DNA of 64,000 bases from Desulfosporosinus hippei DSM 8344 (GTDB lineage Bacteria > Bacillota > Desulfitobacteriia > Desulfitobacteriales > Desulfitobacteriaceae): contig NZ_FNCP01000008.1 in the NCBI RefSeq assembly GCF_900100785.1, forward strand, positions 62,001-126,000, given 5' to 3'. The position numbers and the translations under genes were made by a program. The notes under the pieces were generated by a model that searched no databases, was not told the origin of the DNA, and saw only the letters and a list, made by a program, of their open reading frames with translations. Of this stretch, positions 8,642-16,124 are shown one piece after another. Each line of letters opens with the position of its first letter. Position 1 is the first letter of the stretch.

Positions 8642-8782
8642 TTAGTTCTTGGCTTTATCTAAATCCGAATAAATACTAATACCGAAGCTTGAAACCGATG
8701 TATAGCTGGATAGAGTACCAACGGTAAGAGAAACAAACAGTACCGCACTTAAGGCAAGAATCAAAAGAATCTTTTTTCTCAT
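8642..8782 (-). CDS. 46-residue SipW-signal mini-protein
   Basis: A small gene with a very strong ribosome site (GGAGGGAGG just before the ATG at 8782) and a stop at 8642-8644. The product starts MRKKILLILALSAVLFVS and continues TVGTLSSYTSVSSFGISI, which matches the signal peptides of its neighbours (GTL followed by a short polar/aromatic stretch) but then ends with about 12 residues. After SipW-type cleavage it would release a peptide of about 20 residues. It could be a minor subunit, a signal-like peptide, or the remnant of a third paralogue truncated by a stop codon. It lies between the two TasA-like genes. Confidence 0.68.
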   Translation of the reverse strand: MRKKILLILALSAVLFVSLTVGTLSSYTSVSSFGISIYSDLDKAKN

Positions 8783-8823
8783 ATCCTCCCTCCTCAGCAT
8801 AATTGAGAGATTTTATAAGGCCT

Positions 8824-9783
8824 CTAATTTAGAGATGCCTTTCCAAATTGACACAATAAATCTACGTTTGTTAGATCAGTTATATTGCTTCCACCGACAA
8901 TGATTGAACGAATTGCTTCAGTGCCCATTCCTTTAGCAGGGCCTCGGAAGGATACGCTTTTCCCAGGCAATATACTATCTGTTAATTGGTTATTATAGCC
9001 GGGATTGAGGAATTTGTAGTATCCCGGTGTATCAGATACCAGGTTGGCATTGCTCCAAGCACTGGTCAGTTTATCTGTGGGGAGGTTAAACGCTATACTC
9101 CAATTGTAAATAGGCTCTGTAGAATTATTAGTAATTGTTACCTTATATTCGTATTGGTAATTGCCACTTTGACCATTTTGCCACGGAACTGTTGTTTCAT
9201 AACGGACGCTGACCTGGGGTGGATCAACGGGATCCGGGTCAGTAGCTTTTAACGGAATCTGGGAGGCAATAGCATCTACGTTGATCATTGAACCATAGTT
9301 GATACCGGCATAATTAATGTCAGAACTCCCTTCTGTCGGCCAGTTCACTTCCACTAAGAAATCCCGTTCTTGACCATTCACTGCAAGTGAAAATTGGCCT
9401 AAAACATCAAAAGTTCCAACTCCTGTAACACTGTTAAGCACTGTGCCATTGAGATCCTTGACTGTGACAGTCAAAGGTTCTATGGCAGTTTTACCCGGCA
9501 AAGCCTGTACATTAAAAGTTAATTTATAATAGATATCCGTTTCAGAGACAATATGGTTTTCATAGTTTTTAACCTTAAACTGCCATTGGGCTGTCTCTGA
9601 AGGAGCAATCTTTAGTCCTTCCTGAAAGCTGTCTGTTCCTTCCCCAACAAAAATGAACTCTTTGGCAACCACACTTCCTTTAGCTAAGGTATCAATAGAA
9701 ACGGTGTACATAGCCAAAGTCCCTGCTGCAATTGAACTAACCATAATTAAAACCAATGCTAATAAGAATGCGAACTTTTTCAT
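8824..9783 (-). CDS. TasA-like surface protein with a C-terminal CBM2-like domain
   Basis: 319 residues. Residues 1-25 form a SipW-type signal (IAAGTLAMYTVSIDTLAKGS). Residues about 35-172 are a TasA/camelysin-like domain paralogous to the product of 8058-8588. A Pro/Asp-rich linker (KATDPDPVDPPQ, 179-190) leads to a beta domain (192-319) with YKVTITNNSTEPIYNWSIAF, LTSAW and LPGKSVSF, the pattern of family 2 carbohydrate-binding modules (cellulose/chitin binders). It may tether the fibre to polysaccharide. First gene of the operon; GAGGTGAT precedes the ATG. The CBM2 call rests on pattern resemblance only, and the conserved surface tryptophans are partly different. Confidence 0.78.
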   Translation of the reverse strand: MKKFAFLLALVLIMVSSIAAGTLAMYTVSIDTLAKGSVVAKEFIFVGEGTDSFQEGLKIAPSETAQWQFKVKNYENHIVSETDIYYKLTFNVQALPGKTAIEPLTVTVKDLNGTVLNSVTGVGTFDVLGQFSLAVNGQERDFLVEVNWPTEGSSDINYAGINYGSMINVDAIASQIPLKATDPDPVDPPQVSVRYETTVPWQNGQSGNYQYEYKVTITNNSTEPIYNWSIAFNLPTDKLTSAWSNANLVSDTPGYYKFLNPGYNNQLTDSILPGKSVSFRGPAKGMGTEAIRSIIVGGSNITDLTNVDLLCQFGKASLN

Positions 9784-9840
9784 ATATCACCTCATTAAGC
9801 CAGCGATAAACAATTAGAATTGAAATCAATTTGCGATTTA

Positions 9841-9861
9841 AACTTCATTTCCGCTGAAGTT
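9841..9861 (-). promoter_or_regulatory. Small hairpin at the start of the surface operon leader
   Basis: AACTTCA (9841-9847) pairs with TGAAGTT (9855-9861) across a 7-base loop, just downstream of the predicted transcription start. It could be an operator half-site pair or a leader stem. Confidence 0.35.
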
Positions 9862-9875
9862 CTTATTGCATTGAT

Positions 9876-9904
9876 ATCGTAGCATGACAAAATTCTAGCG
9901 TCAA
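9876..9904 (-). promoter_or_regulatory. Sigma-A-type promoter of the SipW/TasA-like operon
   Basis: On the minus strand TTGACG (9904-9899) and TACGAT (9881-9876) are separated by exactly 17 bases, giving a leader of about 85 bases before the ATG at 9783. The rest of the 393-base gap up to 10176 is AT-rich and holds only this promoter, the small hairpin and a terminator of the next gene. Confidence 0.6.
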
Positions 9905-10092
9905 TTTGTAGATTAATCCATTTTTAGCATTAAAGATTAATATCACTTTAATTATTAATATATTATTACTTACACTTGAATTTTTTGCTCACTCTTTAGG
10001 TTATTATTTCCTCTTTTGGTATACGTCAATTGAATTTCATTTTTTCTCTACATTTTATACTTAAATTGCGTTCGTATTTAAGAAGAAATAGC

Positions 10093-10124
10093 AAAAAACA
10101 GTATCAGATGATTATCGGACACTG
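10093..10124 (-). terminator. Rho-independent terminator of the gene at 10177-10440
   Basis: On the minus strand an 11-bp stem with one mismatch and one wobble (CAGTGTCCGAT against ATCTGATACTG) is followed by six T. Confidence 0.7.
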
Positions 10125-10176
10125 CTTTATCTTTAAGACCTATTGGCATATTATTTTTTTCGGTAATAAAACCTGT

Positions 10177-10440
10177 TTAGGATTTATTTAACATCTTAAG
10201 TTTATAAATACTACATTGAGTATATATTCCTATCCCCTCAGGAGTTTTAGTAATATCGGTAATTCGACTAAGAGTTGTAATCTTACACACTCCATCTTCA
10301 TCATAGAATAGCAGCTTTCCCTTAGCTCCAATCTCTATGTCACGAAGCCATACTTTCCTTCCCCATCTATGAAGAGAAGCAGGCACTTCAGGTGAAGCGA
10401 TATCATAAACTCCTTCTATAATCGCAACATCTTCATTCAT
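10177..10440 (-). CDS. Hypothetical 87-residue protein
   Basis: I do not recognise this small protein. It is acidic to neutral and beta-like, with RWGRKVWLRDIEIGAKGKLL and LSRITDITKTPEGIGIYTQC, and has no signal peptide or membrane segment. The pattern of short alternating strands could fit a small SH3-like or regulatory fold. The ATG at 10440 is chosen over one at 10458 because GGAGGG lies 10 bases before it, whereas the upstream ATG has no ribosome site. It has its own terminator and seems monocistronic. Confidence 0.6.
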   Translation of the reverse strand: MNEDVAIIEGVYDIASPEVPASLHRWGRKVWLRDIEIGAKGKLLFYDEDGVCKITTLSRITDITKTPEGIGIYTQCSIYKLKMLNKS

Positions 10441-10588
10441 TTTACACTTTCCCTCCATATTTCCCGAGAATCAGCCCATAGACATTTTAATTGTTGTATT
10501 ATATCAATTCTGGCTAAATATCATAAATCCTTCCACAAAAAAGGAAATACTTATAGTATTCAAAAAGTATTTTATCATAGCTTTATGA

Positions 10589-10978
10589 TTATCGTTTTTT
10601 CTTCGATTTGTCTTCCCACTGTTTAATATTTTCGGCAACTCTAAACTTGACAATTCTGCTTATCAAATCAAAGGGTAGTGGCTCGGCGATGGGAAATTGT
10701 ACAGAACCTTTTGCCCCTTTATACTCCGACAATTCAACTTTGAAAGCCTCAATTCCACTGGGAGTTGGATAGAATCCAATATGATTTTTATAAGCAGCAA
10801 AATGCACTAAGTTTCCATGCAAATCAAAAGTAGGCATTTGATAACTTATCTTTTCATGTGCATCTGGTGCAGATTTCTTAATAACGTTTCTTAAAGACTT
10901 AAGTATCTCCTGGATATCAACTGGAAATTTCAAAATGTACTCATCGATGGAGTTGTTGGTTTTCTTGTTAATTTCCAT
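10589..10978 (-). CDS. DUF1801 / YdhG-like protein
   Basis: About 129 residues with the conserved pattern of the DUF1801 (YdhG/YdgJ, iron-chaperone-like) family: IDEYILKFPVDIQEILKSLR, then APDAHEKISYQMPTFDLHG, the AAYKNHIGFYP strand, GSVQFPIAEPLP and a basic C-terminus. The biochemical role of the family is unsettled; Bacillus members are linked to iron delivery. The ATG at 10978 has AAGGG five bases before it and gives the usual family length. An in-frame extension to 11065 exists but lacks a ribosome site, so it is probably not translated. Monocistronic. Confidence 0.78.
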   Translation of the reverse strand: MEINKKTNNSIDEYILKFPVDIQEILKSLRNVIKKSAPDAHEKISYQMPTFDLHGNLVHFAAYKNHIGFYPTPSGIEAFKVELSEYKGAKGSVQFPIAEPLPFDLISRIVKFRVAENIKQWEDKSKKKR

Positions 10979-11096
10979 ATTTTCCCTTTTCATTGACGAA
11001 GCTTGATCTTTTTTTATTGTCATGATAGTTTGTGAATCCTGATAACTTTTAATCAGTAATTTCATATTATAATTTTTGATTAGACTTCTGCTACAC

Positions 11097-11123
11097 TAAA
11101 AAACGAGCATCTTTCGATGCTCA
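11097..11123 (-). terminator. Terminator of the pucR-like gene
   Basis: On the minus strand GAGCATC, loop GAAA, GATGCTC, then G and six T: a classical rho-independent terminator about 100 bases beyond the stop codon at 11225. Confidence 0.85.
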
Positions 11124-11224
11124 GAACAAGGAAAAATTTACTTAATTATTTCAATTCGTATTACCTGTGCTGACTCTATGAAGTTTTCAAAAGATTATTA
11201 ATAAGACTATTGTCAAATCCCATG

Positions 11225-12871
11225 TCAAAAATTATTATGTTCATTTCCTAGCAGGCGGATTATTTTTAAGCCTATCTCAATTTCCAAGCGATGTTCATTA
11301 GTTTCTAAATCCATACCGGTAATTTCTTTAATCCTTTCTAGTCGATAAAGTATTGTTTTATAATGTATAAAGAGTTTTTTGGCAGCTTTACTGGCATTCC
11401 CATTACAGTCCAAAAAGATTTCTAAAGTTTTCAGGAGGTCTGCTTCATTGATTTTATCATGCTCCATTAAAACAAGCAGTTGCTTCGGGACAAAACTATG
11501 TAATTCATTTCGCTCAGCAAACTTACACAAAATCCGAAATACACCCAATTCAGAGAAAGCTTCGATAACATGTTGACCTTGAATCATCCGACCAAAGGTA
11601 ATTGCATCTCGTGCTTCTTTAAAACTCCGCGGGATTTCGTCAACTTTTAGAGCAACATCTCCAATTCCAATGGCAACGGAAACAGATTTAACTTTCTTTT
11701 TAATTTGTTCCTGGATCTCTTTCCCTGTCTTCTTGATCTGATCTAGGAGGCCATTGTAAACTTCAGGCGAGGGCCAAAGCAAAATAATTGCATCATTTTT
11801 CGTCCCGAGGATAAAATTCTTTGTGTGTCTTCTAATAGCATTAGTAATTATAGAAACAACGTCAGATTTTAACTCTTGCAAATACATTTTATCTGGGCTC
11901 TCTTTAGTATTCGCTAAAATCCCGTCGATGTTATCAATATCAAAAAGGACAATCGTATAGGGCTTAGTTAAATCCCATCCGATTAAGGTAGCCCTTTCCA
12001 GAGTATTATTAAGCGCTGTATTTCCTGTTATTAGATTTTCTAACAGGTCATTCTGAAATTTCTGTTCAACTTCCTGTACAGCTACTTTCTTCACTAAATC
12101 AAGAGTAACAACAGTAGCGGCATGTTCTAAACAAATGAAATCCATCTCTTGGAGTCGTTTATTCTTCTCTACTACGGTGAGATAAGCTTTTACTTGATTA
12201 AATGCCCGTATTGGTACTACAACTTGAGGAACGGGTTCTTCGCCAAGATCCGGAAATCGTACCATCTGACGATAGAAGGATAGTTTTTCATTCAAGCTTT
12301 CCTTTTGAAATAAATCTGCAATCTCGATAAACTTTTCAATCTGAGGAGTAGTTGTACTCATGCTTTTAAAATTGCGATCATAAACCGCAACGGGATTTCC
12401 GATTAAATCTTCAAGAGTTCTAATAATCTTTTCTAACCCTAGACAGTGTAATGCTAAGGCTGTAAAACGCTCCTGAATAATTTTATAGTAATTTAATTTA
12501 ACGACTTGATTATTAAAGAGTTCAGCCATGATAGGATACATGACATCCACAAATCGCACATTAGCATCAAGCTCAATAATAGGTAAGCCGTATTGATTGG
12601 CTGCTTCGATCATATCCTCTGGAATTCGTTCCACAAACCGACCAACTTTAATAGCTATCGCTGCTACGCCTTTCTCAGCGAGCTTTCTTACAAAATCTTT
12701 ATAGTTCAAGGTTCCGGCTGGCGCGGCATACAAACTGGTAAGAAGCAGCTCTCCACCAGCCAGCCAATTGACAATATCAGGTGCTTCCATTATGGTTACA
12801 CCTTTTACAACATTATCTAACGTTTGATAACCGGCCACAATTTCAGATGTGCTTAAGGGGCCAATTTTCAT
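11225..12871 (-). CDS. pucR: PucR-family purine catabolism regulator
   Basis: About 548 residues in the three-part PucR/CdaR design: an N-terminal PucR domain (VVKGVTIMEAPDIVNWLAGG, GELLLTSLY, AIAIKVGRF), a central GGDEF-like diguanylate-cyclase-fold region without catalytic motif (PYTIVLFDIDNID, VSVAIGIGDV) and a C-terminal HTH_30 helix-turn-helix (NGNASKAAKKLFIHYKTILY). It sits at the head of the allantoin genes and is very likely their inducer-dependent activator. The first residues of the PucR domain (EITVKDA) are encoded upstream of the ATG at 12871. The ribosome-like AGGGGGG at about 12903-12909 is 7 bases before an in-frame CTG at 12895, so translation may begin there on a CUG codon, giving 556 residues. 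Confidence 0.93.
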   Translation of the reverse strand: MKIGPLSTSEIVAGYQTLDNVVKGVTIMEAPDIVNWLAGGELLLTSLYAAPAGTLNYKDFVRKLAEKGVAAIAIKVGRFVERIPEDMIEAANQYGLPIIELDANVRFVDVMYPIMAELFNNQVVKLNYYKIIQERFTALALHCLGLEKIIRTLEDLIGNPVAVYDRNFKSMSTTTPQIEKFIEIADLFQKESLNEKLSFYRQMVRFPDLGEEPVPQVVVPIRAFNQVKAYLTVVEKNKRLQEMDFICLEHAATVVTLDLVKKVAVQEVEQKFQNDLLENLITGNTALNNTLERATLIGWDLTKPYTIVLFDIDNIDGILANTKESPDKMYLQELKSDVVSIITNAIRRHTKNFILGTKNDAIILLWPSPEVYNGLLDQIKKTGKEIQEQIKKKVKSVSVAIGIGDVALKVDEIPRSFKEARDAITFGRMIQGQHVIEAFSELGVFRILCKFAERNELHSFVPKQLLVLMEHDKINEADLLKTLEIFLDCNGNASKAAKKLFIHYKTILYRLERIKEITGMDLETNEHRLEIEIGLKIIRLLGNEHNNF

Positions 12872-12979
12872 GGCATCTTTTACCGTGATTTCCAGTGTGA
12901 TACCCCCCTTGTTATCTATAAGGTTCGATTTTTCAAACTGCAGATTTCAATAAGTCTTAAATAATATAAGAGTTTTTTG

Positions 12980-13016
12980 AAATACGAGGTTCGATTAAGT
13001 TTCGAACCTCGTATTT
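12980..13016. terminator. Perfect 15-bp hairpin downstream of allE
   Basis: AAATACGAGGTTCGA (12980-12994) and its exact complement at 13002-13016 with a 7-base loop lie between the allE stop and pucR. The T run is short, so it may work as a terminator or a processing site. Confidence 0.7.
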
Positions 13017-13033
13017 TAATCAGTAATTCTATT

Positions 13034-13795
13034 TTACAGCTCAATGTCCCGATTGCAATCTTTAGTATAAATATAAGTGGAAGGTTTTCTACCCGCACCA
13101 TAGTAGGCTTGAGGAACATACGGACCAAACCAGATGAAATCCTCCGTTTTCACAGGTAGCCATTTATCGTCAATCAAATAAACTCCCTCACCCTCTAGAA
13201 AATAAAGGCCATGTTCCTGAACATGGGTTTCCACGAAAGGATGACAGCCGCCAGGATAAAAACTAAGCGTATGAAAATTAACATCAAAGCCTAAATCAGT
13301 AGGCAGCACGTTTTTAATACGAACATTTTCCATACCATCATAAGCTTCATCAGGGATATCATTTAAGTTGCCTACAACAATTCTCGCTTCATAACCCACT
13401 AATGGTCGATAACGTTGTTTATAAAGAAGAAGTTTCCATGGTTCGTTGCTTGAATTTTTCAGTCCTACTCCTAATGAGGCAGGTGCAAAAACAAAGCCGC
13501 CATCCGTCAGTTCATAGGTCTTCTCCTCAACAGTTACGGTTCCTGCTCCTCCCATACAATAAACAAATGTTTCTATACCATCTTCTTTGAAATCAATGGT
13601 TGTCCCGCCATTTGATAATACTTCAACAGTATACATTGCAAACTTCGGCCCTAACTCGGGAGAGGCAATTATACTTGTATTACAATTCTCTAAATTAGGA
13701 ATGACGTTTTTCACACGCCCTTCCGGTGGTATCAATGCATATCTGCCATGTTTGATAATTGCCCTCGTTGCTAAAAGATCATTTGGGTAACCCAT
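13034..13795 (-). CDS. allE: (S)-ureidoglycine aminohydrolase
   Basis: A 253-residue bicupin (YlbA/AllE family). It converts (S)-ureidoglycine, formed by AllC, into (S)-ureidoglycolate and ammonia. The N-terminal cupin has ETFVYCMGGAGTVTVE. The C-terminal cupin carries the manganese ligands in HPFVETHVQEHGLYFLEGEG (Glu, His, His pattern) and a Gln in VPQAYYG. Length matches the family. AAAGGAG precedes the ATG at 13795. It is transcribed towards pucR and away from allA, from a shared 300-base divergent region. Confidence 0.95.
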   Translation of the reverse strand: MGYPNDLLATRAIIKHGRYALIPPEGRVKNVIPNLENCNTSIIASPELGPKFAMYTVEVLSNGGTTIDFKEDGIETFVYCMGGAGTVTVEEKTYELTDGGFVFAPASLGVGLKNSSNEPWKLLLYKQRYRPLVGYEARIVVGNLNDIPDEAYDGMENVRIKNVLPTDLGFDVNFHTLSFYPGGCHPFVETHVQEHGLYFLEGEGVYLIDDKWLPVKTEDFIWFGPYVPQAYYGAGRKPSTYIYTKDCNRDIEL

Positions 13796-13872
13796 AGATA
13801 ACTTCTCCTTTCATATTAACAAGATTTTGACTATTGTCATATATTCGTCACTTTGCTTAAGGCGACCTTTAG

Positions 13873-13885
13873 AATAAATGGTTAA
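13873..13885 (+). promoter_or_regulatory. Weak PucR-box-like site in the allE-allA divergent region
   Basis: The 300 bases between allE and allA must hold promoters for both. AATAAATGGTTAA here shares 11 of 13 positions with the Bacillus subtilis PucR box WWWCNTTGGTTAA, and a reversed TTAACC lies near 13923. I could not place the -35/-10 elements with confidence. Confidence 0.25.
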
Positions 13886-14095
13886 AAGGAAACCCTAATA
13901 AATATCAATCTTGGATAAACTATTAACCTTAAATCAGGCAGCTAAATTCTATTTGTGAATCGAACTTAGGAAATTTGGATAAATGAACAGCCTGACCATC
14001 ATCAATAGTTGTAAAAGGATAAAAGCACGGGAATGAGTAATTATACATTGAATCAGAACTAGTGTGAACCAAAATTGAAAGGGGACATTTTCAAT

Positions 14096-14617
14096 ATGAA
14101 TCGTATCATTAAAGTCGAACCTTTTACTAAAGAAGCCTTTGCACCTTATGGTCATTTGCTGATGCGTGAGCCGGGAGTTCCTCCTATTAAGACTACACCT
14201 CCAATTTTTGCTGACCGAATCCCTTTTGAAGTGGATGATGGTTCGGCCGAGTTCGTGTATGCTTTGCTTAAGCGAAAAGAATTTAAGTTTTCAGCCTTAG
14301 AACGTCACTTAAAAGTCACTCAAGGTTTCTTCCCCCTCTATGGCGGCCCCGCTATCATAAGTGTCGCTCCTGCCACAGACCCTAATGACCTGGAAGCTCT
14401 GCCCTCACCAGACTCAGTACGCTGCTTTTTACTGGAAAGCTATACGGCCTTTGTCATCCACCGTGGCGTATGGCACGGCACAATTCTCCCACTTGAAGAG
14501 TCCTTTGGCTATATTCTGGCAACACGTAAGGAAACAACGGATGATTCCATCGAGCCACTTTACGATGGGGATTGTCAAATCCGGGATCTTGGGGTAACTT
14601 TTGAGATTCAACTCTAA
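14096..14617 (+). CDS. allA: Ureidoglycolate lyase
   Basis: 173 residues of the ureidoglycolate lyase family, which splits (S)-ureidoglycolate into glyoxylate and urea, the last step of this pathway. Typical motifs are PFTKEAFAPYGHLL near the N-terminus, the LERHLKVTQGFFPL strand, and RGVWHGTILPL with the conserved His near the active site. The ATG at 14096 follows AAAGGGGAC; an in-frame TTG at 14075 overlaps that ribosome site and is less likely. It is the only plus-strand gene of the allantoin set and is followed by a strong terminator. Confidence 0.94.
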   Translation: MNRIIKVEPFTKEAFAPYGHLLMREPGVPPIKTTPPIFADRIPFEVDDGSAEFVYALLKRKEFKFSALERHLKVTQGFFPLYGGPAIISVAPATDPNDLEALPSPDSVRCFLLESYTAFVIHRGVWHGTILPLEESFGYILATRKETTDDSIEPLYDGDCQIRDLGVTFEIQL

Positions 14618-14624
14618 TTAGTAC

Positions 14625-14663
14625 AAAAAGGCATTTCCCTTATCTGTTAGGGAAATGCCTTTT
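14625..14663. terminator. Strong bidirectional terminator
   Basis: AAAAGGCATTTCCCT pairs perfectly with AGGGAAATGCCTTTT around an 8-base loop, flanked by A and T runs. It separates the convergent allA and permease genes. Confidence 0.9.
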
Positions 14664-14688
14664 CAATTTTTAACTTCCTGAAGGAAAA

Positions 14689-16074
14689 TTATTCAAAGAT
14701 CGTACCCTTTTTAAACTTTGAATCTTTAAAGGCAAACTTAGTAAGAAGATAATAAGAGATCCCGGCCACGACCAACCCGATAATCCAAGCCAGCTCAACT
14801 TTGGTAAAAGCTGCCGCAGCACCAATTAGCATGGCCAACACAGCTGCCGGATTATATCCTGAATAAGGGCCATTTTCTTTGTATAGATCAACAATGTCTA
14901 CTTTTTGCTTTCTGAAGATATAGTAATCGATTAATAAAATTGAAACAATAGGGCCTAAAAATGCGGAATATATCAGGATGAACATACCCAGTCCTTTTGC
15001 CGACGAATCCTGAACAAGAACCCAAGGGAAGGAACCTAACGCAAGTAATCCGGTTATTGTAACTGCGACTTTGTACTTAAGCTTTGTGATTAGAGTGATA
15101 ACATAGGTGGGCGGAATAATATTAGCTACCATATTAACTGCAATAGCACCCATAACAATAAAGGCTGATACAAAGACTGTGATGTAAGAATTATCGACTA
15201 CGATTGCAAAGGCTTTCACCGGATTAGATATACCCGTTGCTGAAGCAAGCATTGCTCCAATTGCCAGTACGAAGCCGTAGGCTATTAATATAGGAAGGAA
15301 GTATAAAAATCCCCGTTTTCCGTCGCTAATTCCAGCTTTTAATTCTCTCGAATAATCTGCCGCGCTCAAGAAGATAGCCGCGTAGTTCCCCATGAACATC
15401 ATAATGAAGGCAAAGAATGGCAAGCCCCATGAACCTTTGGCATGTACCCATTTTTCCGCAATTACTGCACTATGAGATGTCAAAAGAACACCAAACACAT
15501 AAACAAGAGCGAGCATAATAACAATGGAAGTAAGGGATTCTACCCATTTAATGGCATGGAAGCCATACAAGGAAAGTCCGATTTGAACTAATTGAAGTAC
15601 TACAAAGCAAACTGCCACATTATCAAAGGCGCCGCCTGTAAATACCTTGGCAATTTCGTTTAAAGCAGTACCTCCAATCCAGCTTTGAAAGCCGTACCAG
15701 ACAATGGCGGGGATTCCACGCAAAAGGGATGAGATAACTGAACCTTTGATTCCAAAGGACATTCTCAGCTGGACAACATAAGGTATCCCTGTTCTGTAGC
15801 CAAGCCTATCATTCAAGGCAAAAATAGTTGAAATAATTCCAATGGCAATAATAGCTGCAGCAAATGTCTGAAATAGATTTAGAGTGGCAATTCCTGCAAC
15901 AACTAAACTGGCTCCGAGGGTCATATTGCCTAAATTAACACCGTCTCCAATCCACATAAACATATAGTCTATGGGGCTAACCGTTCTACCCTCTAGGGTT
16001 TTAGGAATTAGTGATTCATCCACACCGGCATGTTGGATCTGCGTTGCAGTTGCAGCTTCTGTATTTGTTGACAT
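14689..16074 (-). CDS. pucI: NCS1-family allantoin/purine permease
   Basis: 461 residues with about twelve membrane segments of the nucleobase-cation-symport-1 family: IDYMFMWIGDGVNLGNMTLG, then RLGYRTGIPYVVQLRMSFGI, IPAIVWYGFQSWIGG, and the AADYSRELK turn before helix 7. In its context (between allA and allantoinase) it most likely imports allantoin; uracil, cytosine or hydantoin are other substrates of the family. The symbol pucI is given by context with Bacillus. AAGGAG precedes the ATG. It follows the first allantoinase by 50 bases in the same direction, so it is the last gene of the allC-allB-allB-permease operon. Confidence 0.87.
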   Translation of the reverse strand: MSTNTEAATATQIQHAGVDESLIPKTLEGRTVSPIDYMFMWIGDGVNLGNMTLGASLVVAGIATLNLFQTFAAAIIAIGIISTIFALNDRLGYRTGIPYVVQLRMSFGIKGSVISSLLRGIPAIVWYGFQSWIGGTALNEIAKVFTGGAFDNVAVCFVVLQLVQIGLSLYGFHAIKWVESLTSIVIMLALVYVFGVLLTSHSAVIAEKWVHAKGSWGLPFFAFIMMFMGNYAAIFLSAADYSRELKAGISDGKRGFLYFLPILIAYGFVLAIGAMLASATGISNPVKAFAIVVDNSYITVFVSAFIVMGAIAVNMVANIIPPTYVITLITKLKYKVAVTITGLLALGSFPWVLVQDSSAKGLGMFILIYSAFLGPIVSILLIDYYIFRKQKVDIVDLYKENGPYSGYNPAAVLAMLIGAAAAFTKVELAWIIGLVVAGISYYLLTKFAFKDSKFKKGTIFE

Positions 16075-16124
16075 CCTACACCCAACTCCTTCTTTTTATA
16101 AGTCCTTATTTCTGTAATTATGGT

